NCBI GenBank assembly: GCA_034437615.1
Contig: DAOTTW010000229.1
Location: forward strand, 1-20,530
Direction: 5' to 3'
DNA: 20,530 nucleotides
From: DAOTTW01 sp034437615
GTDB lineage: Bacteria > Chloroflexota > Anaerolineae > Aggregatilineales > Phototrophicaceae
A program made the translations under genes and the position numbers. A model generated the notes under the pieces. It made no database searches. It was given only the letters and a program-made list of their open reading frames with translations, and had not been told where the DNA came from. Below, piece by piece: positions 1 through 7,149 of the stretch; position 1 is the first letter of the stretch; every line of letters begins with the position of its first letter.

Positions 1-42
1 CCTACCCCTGTAAACCCCTTCAGGGGGGTTGGCCCTGCGGAA

Positions 43-64
43 GCCGCTGGCTTTAGCCAGTGGC
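43..64. repeat. Imperfect palindrome / hairpin in the left-edge non-coding region
   Basis: The arms 43-52 and 55-64 pair over ten positions, with one G-T wobble, around a TT centre; the core is CTGGCTTTAGCCAG. A shorter dyad, AACCCC...GGGGTT, lies at 13-30. No coding frame of quality covers 1-166. The stretch resembles the palindromic 3'-end modules found elsewhere in the window, so it may mark the end of a gene to the left. There is no T tract, so a classical intrinsic terminator is not supported. Confidence 0.5.
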
Positions 65-81
65 GACACACACAGACTTGC

Positions 82-97
82 CTGAGTAGTTACTCAG
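82..97. promoter_or_regulatory. Perfect 16-bp dyad, candidate operator upstream of the C39-like gene
   Basis: CTGAGTAGTTACTCAG has two perfect 7-bp arms around GT. It lies 90 bp before the ATG of the downstream peptidase gene. The form fits a dimeric repressor site, but no regulator is known and no clear -35/-10 pair was found around it. A TTGCCT hexamer at 78-83 overlaps its left arm. Confidence 0.35.
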
Positions 98-187
98 TAT
101 CTTGTAAGCTTTTCGGGGTACAGAGCATGTACAGACGCCATAGGCACCCCTATACTGACGCGGATTTTGAAAATCAGCAGGACGATT

Positions 188-1705
188 ATGAGCTACAGCA
201 ACGACGACACGCAACCCAACATGGTGCAACCACCCAAACAATATACACCGAGATACGACGAACCAGGCGGCCCACCACGCCTTTTACTTTTCGGGGTCAT
301 TGGCCTGTTTCTTTTGGTTGTCGGTGGTTCGTTCGCAGGGGTTTATATCTTCCGTGAGGTGCTTACACCTGCGCAGCGTGTGCGTGTGATCGACAACGCG
401 CCCTTCATGGAAGCGTTCTTACCGCCCACACCACCCGGAGGCCGCCTGCCAACCGTGCAGCCCAACGTCGGCAGCGAAGCTGAAGCAATGGACCTGCTTG
501 GGCTGCCATTAGAGGATTTAGTGCCGACGCGCACGCCAACACCGGGCGAAACCCCCGTTGAGAGCATCACCGTCGAAGAAAGCAGCGACGCCAGCGCGAC
601 ACCGCTACCAACGAATGCGCCAGCGACCAACACGCCGACAGCCACCCCAACAGATGCACCGACAGCAACGGCGACGCCAACAGCCACACCACCACAAAGC
701 GCATCAGCCAGCGGTGCGGCCAGCAATGCCGCAATTAACACCGTCGCACAGACGACGCGCCGCGTGCCGCCCACAGCGCGCATTTTCGGCCTGACGCACC
801 AGCAGCAAACGTGGAATAACTGCGGCCCGGCGACGATTACAATGGCCCTGTCGTATTATGGTTGGCCAGAAGAACAAGCATACGCCGCATCGTACCTGAA
901 GCCCAATCGTGAGGATAAGAACGTCAGCCCGCAGGAATTGGTGGATTTCGTCAACGAGCAGACGGGCGTGCGTGCCACGATGCGTATGGGTGGCAACCTG
1001 AACCTGCTCAAGACGCTGATCGCGAGCGGCTTCCCGGTGATTGTCGAGCGCGGCATGATGTTCGAGGCGAACGACTGGCTAGGGCATTATCAGGCATTGA
1101 TCAGCTATGACGACACGCTGGATATTTTCTACGCCTACGATAGCTTCATGGGCACGGGGCCGAACGATGCAGGCGTGACCGAGAGCTACGCACGCATGGA
1201 CGCGGATTGGCGGCAATTCAACCGCACGTTCATCGTCGTCTATCAGACGGAACAAGCCGCCGCACTGCGTGCCCTGCTCGGTAATCTGGCCGATGAAGAA
1301 AGCGCCGCCGCCCATGCCTTCAGCGTCGCGCAGCAGGAAGCCGAAGCCAACCCCACCGACGCCTACGCCTGGTTCAATATGGGCACATCGCTGGTGGCGT
1401 TGGGTGATTATCGACGTGCCGCAAACGCCTACGCGCAATCCATGCGGCATAACCTGCCCTGGCGCATGTTGTGGTATCAGTTCGGGCCATTTGAAGCCTT
1501 CTACGAGACCGGGCAGTACGATCAGGTGATGAGCCTCGTCAATATCAACCTGAATCAGGCTGAAGAGGTCGAGGAAACGTTTTACTGGCGGGGTCGTGTT
1601 TATGCAGCACAAGGCGAAACGTCACGCGCACGGGCGGATTTCAACCGCGTGCTGGCGCTGAACCCGAACTTTGAAGCGGCACGGGTTGCATTGAACCAAC
1701 TCTAA
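188..1705 (+). CDS. Membrane-anchored C39-like cysteine peptidase domain protein with C-terminal TPRs
   Basis: Encodes 505 aa. One membrane helix (about 32-54) is followed by a Thr/Pro-rich stalk (about 110-172) and a peptidase C39_2-like domain. Candidate catalytic residues are Cys212 in NNCGPAT, His300 in GHYQALISYDD and Asp318 in YAYDS. TPR-like helices follow at about 392-425 and 463-498 (NPTDAYAWFNMGTSL, then ETFYWRGRVYAAQGETSRAR). The family cleaves peptides, often after double-Gly leaders, but this class has no ABC exporter part, so the substrate is unknown. The N-out/C-out side is inferred: the stalk suggests a surface-exposed domain. The ATG at 188 is preferred because GCAGGA precedes it by about 5 nt; an in-frame TTG at 167 lacks such a site. 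murJ follows after 112 bp. Family confidence is good; true protease activity is unproven. Confidence 0.82.
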   Translation: MSYSNDDTQPNMVQPPKQYTPRYDEPGGPPRLLLFGVIGLFLLVVGGSFAGVYIFREVLTPAQRVRVIDNAPFMEAFLPPTPPGGRLPTVQPNVGSEAEAMDLLGLPLEDLVPTRTPTPGETPVESITVEESSDASATPLPTNAPATNTPTATPTDAPTATATPTATPPQSASASGAASNAAINTVAQTTRRVPPTARIFGLTHQQQTWNNCGPATITMALSYYGWPEEQAYAASYLKPNREDKNVSPQELVDFVNEQTGVRATMRMGGNLNLLKTLIASGFPVIVERGMMFEANDWLGHYQALISYDDTLDIFYAYDSFMGTGPNDAGVTESYARMDADWRQFNRTFIVVYQTEQAAALRALLGNLADEESAAAHAFSVAQQEAEANPTDAYAWFNMGTSLVALGDYRRAANAYAQSMRHNLPWRMLWYQFGPFEAFYETGQYDQVMSLVNINLNQAEEVEETFYWRGRVYAAQGETSRARADFNRVLALNPNFEAARVALNQL

Positions 1706-1728
1706 TGGATAATCCAGACAATCTGTAG

Positions 1729-1769
1729 GGGTGCAACGCATTGCACCCAGGGCGCAGCACGCTACGCCC
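1729..1769. repeat. Two adjacent 20-bp palindromic modules between the C39-like gene and murJ
   Basis: Module 1 (1729-1748) is GGGTGCAACGCATTGCACCC, with 8-bp arms and a 4-nt loop. Module 2 (1750-1769) is GGGCGCAGCACGCTACGCCC, with one mismatch in the arms. They are 1 bp apart and are preceded by TGTAG (1724-1728). They begin 24 bp after the upstream stop codon. They could act as transcript-end hairpins or be mobile palindromic repeats. No T tract follows directly. Confidence 0.75.
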
Positions 1770-1817
1770 CAGCATAGGGTTCTATTAATTTGTTTTGGTT
1801 TTCCATGAGGTGACGCC

Positions 1818-3512
1818 ATGAGCACAGCCAACGCAGCATTGCCCGAACAGGGCGACGACGCAGCCAACAAGCGCAACACCACGCGCCGCATCGCTCAATC
1901 GACGTTGCTGGTAGCGGTGGCCTTCGGTGTGGCGAAGGTCATCAGCCTGGCGCAGACGGTCGTGATTGCGCAGGTATTCGGCATCAGCGCAGAATGGGAC
2001 GCTTTTGTGACCGCGAATCGCATCCCGGAGCAGATTTTCAACCTGATTTCCGGTGGTGCGCTGGCCAATGCCTTTATCCCGATCTTTAGTGGCTACTTAG
2101 CACAGGAAAAGCGCGAAAGGGCCTGGAAAATCGCGTCACATGTGCTCAATGTCGTCTTTTTGACGACGCTGTTTCTGAGCGTGCTGGCGTTTATCTTCGC
2201 GCCCTGGCTGGTGGATAACGTCGTCGCGCCCGGTTTTGACTTCGCCACCTCACAGCAAACCGCCGCCCTGATGCGTATTTTGCTGTTCAGCACGCTGATC
2301 TTCTCGATCAGTGGCATCTTTATGGGCACGCTGCACAGCCACAATCATTTTCTGCTGCCTGCGCTGGCCCCGATCATGTTTGACGTGGGCTTGCTGATCG
2401 GCGTCCTCTTCTTGATTGAACCCTTCGGCACGACGGGCATCGCATTGGGTGCGGTGCTTGGCGCGGCGCTGCATATGAGCATCCAGATTCCCGGCCTCGT
2501 GCATTATCGGATGCGCTGGTGGCCGGAATTGGGCCTGCATGACCCGGAGTTATGGCATGTGGTGCGCCTGATGATCCCGCGTGTGCTGGGCATGTTCGTC
2601 TTTAATTTCAACTTCCTGGTGATGAACAATCTGGCGTCAAGATTGGGCACGGGCAGCGTCTCCGCGTTTGATTGGGGCTGGCGGCTGATGCAAATCCCAC
2701 AAACGCTGATCGGCACAGCAATGGGCACCGTGATCTTCCCGACGTTGGCCAAGCTGAGCGAACTCGCAGACGAGGACGGCAAGCGCGATGCCTTATCCGG
2801 CGCGTTGCGCTTCATCCTGATTGCCAGCATCCCGTCGGCGGTTGGGCTGGTCGTGGTCGGGCAGCCGCTCGTCAGCCTGCTTGAGCGCGGCGCATTTGAC
2901 GCATCCGCCTCTGCGCTGGTCTACAGCACGTTGCAGATGTTCGCGCTTGGCATCATCGTACATTCAGCGCTGGAAGTGACGGCGGCAGGTTTCTTCGCGG
3001 ATAAAGACACCATCACACCGCTGTATGCGGCCATCGGCGGCTCTGCAATTAACGTGTTTGTGGCCTACAACCTGAGTGGCGTGCTGGTCGTGCAGGATGC
3101 GGCATTATTTAACGCAATCGCTAGCACGACGCCGAATTTCGTGCAGGTTACCGGGGATGTCAGCGCGTTGGCGCTGGCAAATTCGCTCGGTGTGCTGTTT
3201 GAGGTCGGCGTGTTGCTGCTGATTTTGCGTAGTCGCTGGCAGGGCATTAACGAAGGTACGCTGGCCATGACCATCATCAAGACCAGCATCGCTAGCCTGA
3301 TTATGGCAGCAGCCGTTATCGGCATTCAGTTGGTATGGGAATGGCTGGGCCTTGCGGATCGCGGTCTGATCTTCAGCATCGGTCAGGTGGGTGTACAAGC
3401 GCTCGTGGGTGTGCTCGTGTTCTTCGTCGCGGCGCTGGCCCTGCGCATGACGGAAATCATGGAAGTCATCCGCCTGATTTTGCGGCGTCGCCATAATGTG
3501 ACATTGCCCTAA
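1818..3512 (+). CDS. murJ: Lipid II flippase MurJ (MviN family)
   Basis: Encodes 564 aa, somewhat longer than the roughly 510 aa usual for the family, with about 14 hydrophobic segments along the whole length. The N-terminal family signature is clear: a segment around Asp61 (EWDAFVTANRIPEQIFNL) and GGALANAFIPIFSGYL (79-94), matching the DAFxxAxRIPxxxxxLxxxGALxxAFxPxF pattern of MurJ. Members of the MOP superfamily carry lipid-linked peptidoglycan precursor across the cytoplasmic membrane. A polar stretch of about 35 residues between two late membrane segments (coding about 3080-3180) contributes to the extra length. The start has a good GAGGTG site 5 nt upstream. It appears to be its own unit, with palindromic modules just before it and 57 bp before the next gene. 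Confidence 0.93.
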   Translation: MSTANAALPEQGDDAANKRNTTRRIAQSTLLVAVAFGVAKVISLAQTVVIAQVFGISAEWDAFVTANRIPEQIFNLISGGALANAFIPIFSGYLAQEKRERAWKIASHVLNVVFLTTLFLSVLAFIFAPWLVDNVVAPGFDFATSQQTAALMRILLFSTLIFSISGIFMGTLHSHNHFLLPALAPIMFDVGLLIGVLFLIEPFGTTGIALGAVLGAALHMSIQIPGLVHYRMRWWPELGLHDPELWHVVRLMIPRVLGMFVFNFNFLVMNNLASRLGTGSVSAFDWGWRLMQIPQTLIGTAMGTVIFPTLAKLSELADEDGKRDALSGALRFILIASIPSAVGLVVVGQPLVSLLERGAFDASASALVYSTLQMFALGIIVHSALEVTAAGFFADKDTITPLYAAIGGSAINVFVAYNLSGVLVVQDAALFNAIASTTPNFVQVTGDVSALALANSLGVLFEVGVLLLILRSRWQGINEGTLAMTIIKTSIASLIMAAAVIGIQLVWEWLGLADRGLIFSIGQVGVQALVGVLVFFVAALALRMTEIMEVIRLILRRRHNVTLP

Positions 3513-3569
3513 CCGACGATTGCAACGACAATAGACAACAGGCAGAGCGAAGCATATACAGGGATTTCT

Positions 3570-4043
3570 ATGTCAGCAATACCCCCACAACCATCACCGG
3601 ATGCACCGGACACCATCGCCGCAGAATGCAAGATTGACGCACCGCCGGAAACAGTCTGGCAAATCCTGACGCACTTTTCCGGCTATGACGCCTGGAACAA
3701 GCTGATTTACGCCATTGATATGCGGGAGTTTAGTGAGGGCCAAGTTTTTAATGCTACAGTGAAAGTCGGGTCGATTTCAAGCCGCGTAACGCTCAAAGTG
3801 CACCTGATTGACAAGCCGCACACTATCGCATGGGGCGCAGCAAACCCGAATTGGCTGCTGGACGCAATACGCTATCAAATCTTGACGCCTACCGATGCCG
3901 GTGGCACGCACTATCAATCGTTGGAGCGTTTTGGCGGCTTATCGACCGTGCTCACCAACGTACTGATGAAGCAGACCATGCGCAAGAGTTCGCAAGATAT
4001 GGCCGATGCGCTCAAGCGCGTTGCCGAATCTGCCGCGACATAG
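3570..4043 (+). CDS. SRPBCC (START-like / polyketide cyclase type) family protein
   Basis: Encodes 157 aa, a normal length for a single SRPBCC domain. The opening AECKIDAPPETVWQILTHFSGYDAWNK is the usual first strand and helix of this fold, where a strand with an alternating pattern precedes 'APxExVWxxL.DF..Y..WN'. The C-terminal helix is at about 132-155 (KQTMRKSSQDMADALKRVAE). The family binds lipids or other hydrophobic ligands in a deep cavity, or stabilises proteins. No ligand can be read from sequence. AGGGA lies a few nt before the ATG. The hydrolase gene follows after 30 bp on the same strand, so co-transcription is likely. No signal peptide is seen; it should be cytoplasmic. Confidence 0.8.
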   Translation: MSAIPPQPSPDAPDTIAAECKIDAPPETVWQILTHFSGYDAWNKLIYAIDMREFSEGQVFNATVKVGSISSRVTLKVHLIDKPHTIAWGAANPNWLLDAIRYQILTPTDAGGTHYQSLERFGGLSTVLTNVLMKQTMRKSSQDMADALKRVAESAAT

Positions 4044-4073
4044 ACAATACAACACTAGAGATCAGCATCAATT

Positions 4074-4757
4074 ATGGCGATTGAAATCAAGCAACTGACA
4101 CTCGGCATGGTGAACACCAATGCCTACATCATCGGGGATACCGACACTCAGGAAGCTGTCGTGATCGACCCGGTAGACAACGCGCCTGTAATCCAGCAAA
4201 CCGCAGAACGCGCAGGCTGGACGATCAAACTGGTTCTGGCCACACACGCGCATTTCGATCATGTGCTGGCCAGCAAAGCGCTGAAAGAAGCGACCAATGC
4301 GCCTTTTTACATCCACGAAGAGAGCAGCGAATGGCTGGAGACGCTGCCGCAACAGGGCAAACTCTTCGGCCTCGGTGATTTTCCTGAGGGCGCAAAACCA
4401 GATCGGCTACTGACCAGCGACCCCGAAACCATCGAAATCGGCGCGATCAAGCTAGAGACGCTCTACACGCCGGGGCACGCGCCCGGACACATCAGCTTTT
4501 TCCTGCGCTCCGAAAATATGCTGTTTGCAGGCGATACGCTGTTCACGGGCAGCATCGGACGCACGGATTTACCGGGTGGCGATTACAACCTGCTGATGCA
4601 GAGCATCTTTGACAAGCTGTTGCCGTTGGGTGACGATGTGCGCGTGTTGCCCGGTCACATGTCAGCGACCACCATCGGGCAAGAACGCCGGACCAACCCC
4701 TATCTGCTGGGCTATGACGCACAGCAAAAACGCAACCCAGATCAAGCGACACACTAA
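4074..4757 (+). CDS. Metallo-beta-lactamase-fold hydrolase, glyoxalase II / persulfide dioxygenase-like
   Basis: Encodes 227 aa with a complete metal site: THAHFDH (His58, His60, Asp62, His63), His139 in TPGHAPGH, bridging Asp154 in FAGDTLF and His195 in LPGH. The SIGRTDLPGGD stretch after Asp154 is typical of the GloB-like branch, which includes hydroxyacylglutathione hydrolases and sulfur-handling enzymes. The C-terminal glutathione-binding domain of classical glyoxalase II is absent or very short, so a general thioester or lactone substrate is more likely than S-lactoylglutathione. It is cytoplasmic. The next gene begins 2 bp after its TAA, a strong sign of translational coupling. Confidence 0.9.
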   Translation: MAIEIKQLTLGMVNTNAYIIGDTDTQEAVVIDPVDNAPVIQQTAERAGWTIKLVLATHAHFDHVLASKALKEATNAPFYIHEESSEWLETLPQQGKLFGLGDFPEGAKPDRLLTSDPETIEIGAIKLETLYTPGHAPGHISFFLRSENMLFAGDTLFTGSIGRTDLPGGDYNLLMQSIFDKLLPLGDDVRVLPGHMSATTIGQERRTNPYLLGYDAQQKRNPDQATH

Positions 4758-4759
4758 GC

Positions 4760-5668
4760 GTGCGTATTTTATTGCTCTTCGTGGATGGCATCGGGCTAGG
4801 TGACGACGGTGCGGCCTCTAACCCCTTTGCCAGCGCAGATATGCCCACCCTGACGGCGCTTACGAATGGTCAGCGCTGGCTCAAGGGCATCGGACGGCAG
4901 GAAAGTGCACGCGCCATCTTCATCCCAACAGACCCGCGCTTAGGCGTTCCAGGTCGGCCACAAAGCGGCAGCAATCACGCTGTCATCATGACCGGGCGCA
5001 ACGTGCCGCAAATTATCGGGCGGCATTATGGCCCCAAACCAGACGAGCAAACCCGCGCAATCCTCGCAGCAGACAACGTTTTCAAGCGGCTGAACGACAA
5101 CGGCAAGCGTGCCGCGATGCTGGTGGGCTATCCGGCGGGCCTGCTGCACAGCATCGCACGCGGCAAAACCCTGCCTTCAGGGATGCAGCAGGCGGCTATC
5201 AACGGCGGGCAGAGCCTCTTCACGATTGAGGACATTCAGCACAAGCGTGCCCTGACCGCCGAATACACCGGACATATGCTGCGCGAGCACACAGGCGATA
5301 CGCGCATCCCAACCATGAACGCGCACGCAGCAGGGCGGCTACTGGTCGAACTCGCACGCGGCTATGATTTTGCGCTGCATTCACATTGGATAACGGATTA
5401 CGTTGGGCATCGCGGCCCGCTGGCAAAAGGCGTTGAACTGCTGGAATTGCTGGATGCGGTGATGGCTGGCGTGCTGGAGGCGTGGGACGATGACGAGGGG
5501 CTGGTGATCTTGACCAGCGATCACGGCAACATGGAGTTAATTGGCGACCGCCGCCACACCGAAAACGACGTGCCCACGCTGATTATCGGCAACGACAAAG
5601 CGGCCTTTGCCGATGGCTTCACATCGCTGCTGGATTTTGCGCCGCGCATCCTGCAACGTTTGCTCTAA
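4760..5668 (+). CDS. Alkaline phosphatase superfamily metalloenzyme (phosphoglycerate mutase / phosphopentomutase-like)
   Basis: Encodes 302 aa. The two-metal site of the superfamily is visible: Asp9 in LFVDGIGLG, a candidate nucleophile Ser71 in PQSGSNHAVIMTG, Asp213 and His217 in DYVGH, Asp254-His255 in TSDHGNMEL, and His266 in RRHTENDVPTLIIG. The protein is shorter than iPGM (about 510 aa) and lacks its large inserted domain, so it belongs to the compact 'metalloenzyme domain' group whose substrate is often unknown. Related proteins commonly have Thr where Ser71 stands. The GTG start at 4760 lies 2 bp after the hydrolase stop codon, with no strong ribosome site of its own, so coupled translation is expected. 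The reaction (phosphomutase or phosphatase) is inferred from the fold only. Confidence 0.85.
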   Translation: MRILLLFVDGIGLGDDGAASNPFASADMPTLTALTNGQRWLKGIGRQESARAIFIPTDPRLGVPGRPQSGSNHAVIMTGRNVPQIIGRHYGPKPDEQTRAILAADNVFKRLNDNGKRAAMLVGYPAGLLHSIARGKTLPSGMQQAAINGGQSLFTIEDIQHKRALTAEYTGHMLREHTGDTRIPTMNAHAAGRLLVELARGYDFALHSHWITDYVGHRGPLAKGVELLELLDAVMAGVLEAWDDDEGLVILTSDHGNMELIGDRRHTENDVPTLIIGNDKAAFADGFTSLLDFAPRILQRLL

Positions 5669-5735
5669 CGTCAACCATGAACATGCGGATTAATGAAGCA
5701 ATCAAAACGGCTTCAGATGATTTGCGTAGTCCGGC

Positions 5736-5795
5736 GGACACGGCAAGCCGTGTCCCTACGAACGATGCCCTGTAGGGACACCCTTCTGGGTGTCC
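5736..5795. repeat. 60-bp composite palindromic element, copy A
   Basis: Three consecutive 20-bp parts: GGACACGGCAAGCCGTGTCC (5736-5755, perfect palindrome), CTACGAACGATGCCCTGTAG (5756-5775) and GGACACCCTTCTGGGTGTCC (5776-5795, 8-bp arms). The core ends plus inner flanks also form a larger dyad, GTGTCCCTAC...GTAGGGACAC. It lies between convergent genes, 68 bp after one stop and 73 bp before the other. A further CGGCGTCAGCCG palindrome follows at 5799-5810, and the same 12-mer occurs at 17660-17671. Nothing else was recognised in 5669-5868. Confidence 0.85.
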
Positions 5796-5868
5796 GAGCG
5801 GCGTCAGCCGAATTGCCGATGTTGCAAGAGTTTGACTTGTTTTTTAGCTGGAAAAGCCTAACACGCCC

Positions 5869-7146
5869 CTACATCGCCTGATCCGCGCTGCGTTCCTGCC
5901 GCAATTTGCCATAGAGCGTGACCGCTGCCAGCACCATCAGCAGCGTGCGTAAGCCTACGATAAGCACATAAGGCGGCAGCAAATCCCCGCTGATGACGCC
6001 GCCTGTGTCGCCTGTACGCGCAAATAAGAATGGATACTCCACGAAGGCCAGCAAACTCAGCAGAAATATCAGATAGACAGCGTTGCGCGTCGGGAAGACC
6101 AGCAGATACAGCGGGATAATCTGCGTCAGCCATTGCGGACTGAAGCCCTGCGATTGCAGGAAGAAAATCAGCAGCGTAATGCCCACGAAGGCCACCAGCC
6201 CGACATCATCGAAGCGGCGCGTGCGCAAAAACACGAACAGGCCGATCAAGCCCGCAACGCCAAACCGCAACCATGCAGGCAACAGCGCCGGGTTACGTGG
6301 CCCACCGCCCTCAGCCACGCCTTCGGCATAGAAGTGGCTTTCGATGCTGCCGAAGTTGCCCGTTGTCGTGTTGCCATCCAGGATGGCCCAGACGGTCTGA
6401 TAGGATGGTTTGCCGAATTGCGCCGTGAGCGAGACCGCTGTCAGTTCGGCGTTGATGGCAAATAGCGGCAGATAGGCCAGCGCGAACAACCCCAGCGTGA
6501 CAGCGATGTAGCGCCCCGCTGAGCGCACGTTGCGATAACGCAAAATGGCACCGAAGAGTAGCGCCGGGACGAACTTCACGAGTGCGCCAAACGCCACGAC
6601 TGCTGCTGAGCGCGTTTCCTGACCGATGAGCAGCAGCCAGATGCCAAGCAGCAGCGTAAACGTCACCAGCGAGTCGAAATTCCACCACATGAAGACAAAC
6701 GGGATCGCAAGTAACGCATAAATCCAGGCCAGCGCTAGCCCGGTTGCCGTGTTATGTAGGCGGCCACCCAGCTTATACAGCAAGATCAAGCTGCCCGTCT
6801 CGGAGGCCAGCATAATCAGCCCCAGCACAATCGACCAACTGTTATAGCTGACGTTTTCGCCCAGCAAAGCATGTACGCTGGTGGTGGTCAGGAACCAGAC
6901 GGGCGGGAATTCGCTCCACCAATCGCGAAACGGCCAGAAGCCATCGTCTTCCAGCGCTGCCAATGCGAAGTGATAGAGGCGGTCGCCACTGGTGCCGATG
7001 CCACGTTCGATCAGGCTGCTGTTTTCACCAATTGGCAGCAGAAACGGCTCGTAGGCCAGCAGCAGCAGCACGCGAAAGCCCACGAATAGCAGCAGCAGCA
7101 CACGAAAATCGCCCAGTAAACCTGTGATATTGCGTTCGGATGCCAT
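5869..7146 (-). CDS. Polytopic membrane protein, GT-C-type glycosyltransferase-like (DUF2029/GT87 or mannosyltransferase style)
   Basis: Encodes 425 aa with roughly ten or more hydrophobic helices. The first extracytoplasmic loop carries acidic and aromatic residues (GDRLYHFALAALEDDGFWPF, then DWWSEFPPVW), as in GT-C enzymes that use polyprenyl-phosphate sugars. Other family-like pieces are FMWWNFDSLVT and GALVKFVPALLF, the latter recalling the K-x-x-P motif seen in GT87 proteins. Such enzymes mannosylate or glycosylate lipids and glycans outside the membrane. The substrate cannot be told. The start codon lies 3 bp after the stop of the upstream membrane-protein gene, so the pair is one operon and probably acts on the same surface glycan. 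Confidence 0.7.
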   Translation of the reverse strand: MASERNITGLLGDFRVLLLLFVGFRVLLLLAYEPFLLPIGENSSLIERGIGTSGDRLYHFALAALEDDGFWPFRDWWSEFPPVWFLTTTSVHALLGENVSYNSWSIVLGLIMLASETGSLILLYKLGGRLHNTATGLALAWIYALLAIPFVFMWWNFDSLVTFTLLLGIWLLLIGQETRSAAVVAFGALVKFVPALLFGAILRYRNVRSAGRYIAVTLGLFALAYLPLFAINAELTAVSLTAQFGKPSYQTVWAILDGNTTTGNFGSIESHFYAEGVAEGGGPRNPALLPAWLRFGVAGLIGLFVFLRTRRFDDVGLVAFVGITLLIFFLQSQGFSPQWLTQIIPLYLLVFPTRNAVYLIFLLSLLAFVEYPFLFARTGDTGGVISGDLLPPYVLIVGLRTLLMVLAAVTLYGKLRQERSADQAM

Positions 7147-7149
7147 GTA

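Noticed and set aside
167..187. A TTG start seven codons before the ATG of the C39-like gene
   Set aside because: The ATG at 188 has a better-placed ribosome site and the extra residues show no conserved feature.
343..783. A 146-codon minus-strand frame rich in Val/Gly/Ala
   Set aside because: It is the complement of the repetitive Thr/Pro stalk coding region of the peptidase gene; the low-complexity composition explains the open frame.
1079..1612. A 177-codon minus-strand frame
   Set aside because: It lies wholly opposite the clearly real peptidase/TPR gene and has no recognisable domain.
5736..5810. A possible CRISPR array
   Set aside because: The repeats are adjacent palindromes with different inner sequences, without unique spacers of regular length between identical repeats, and no cas genes are near.
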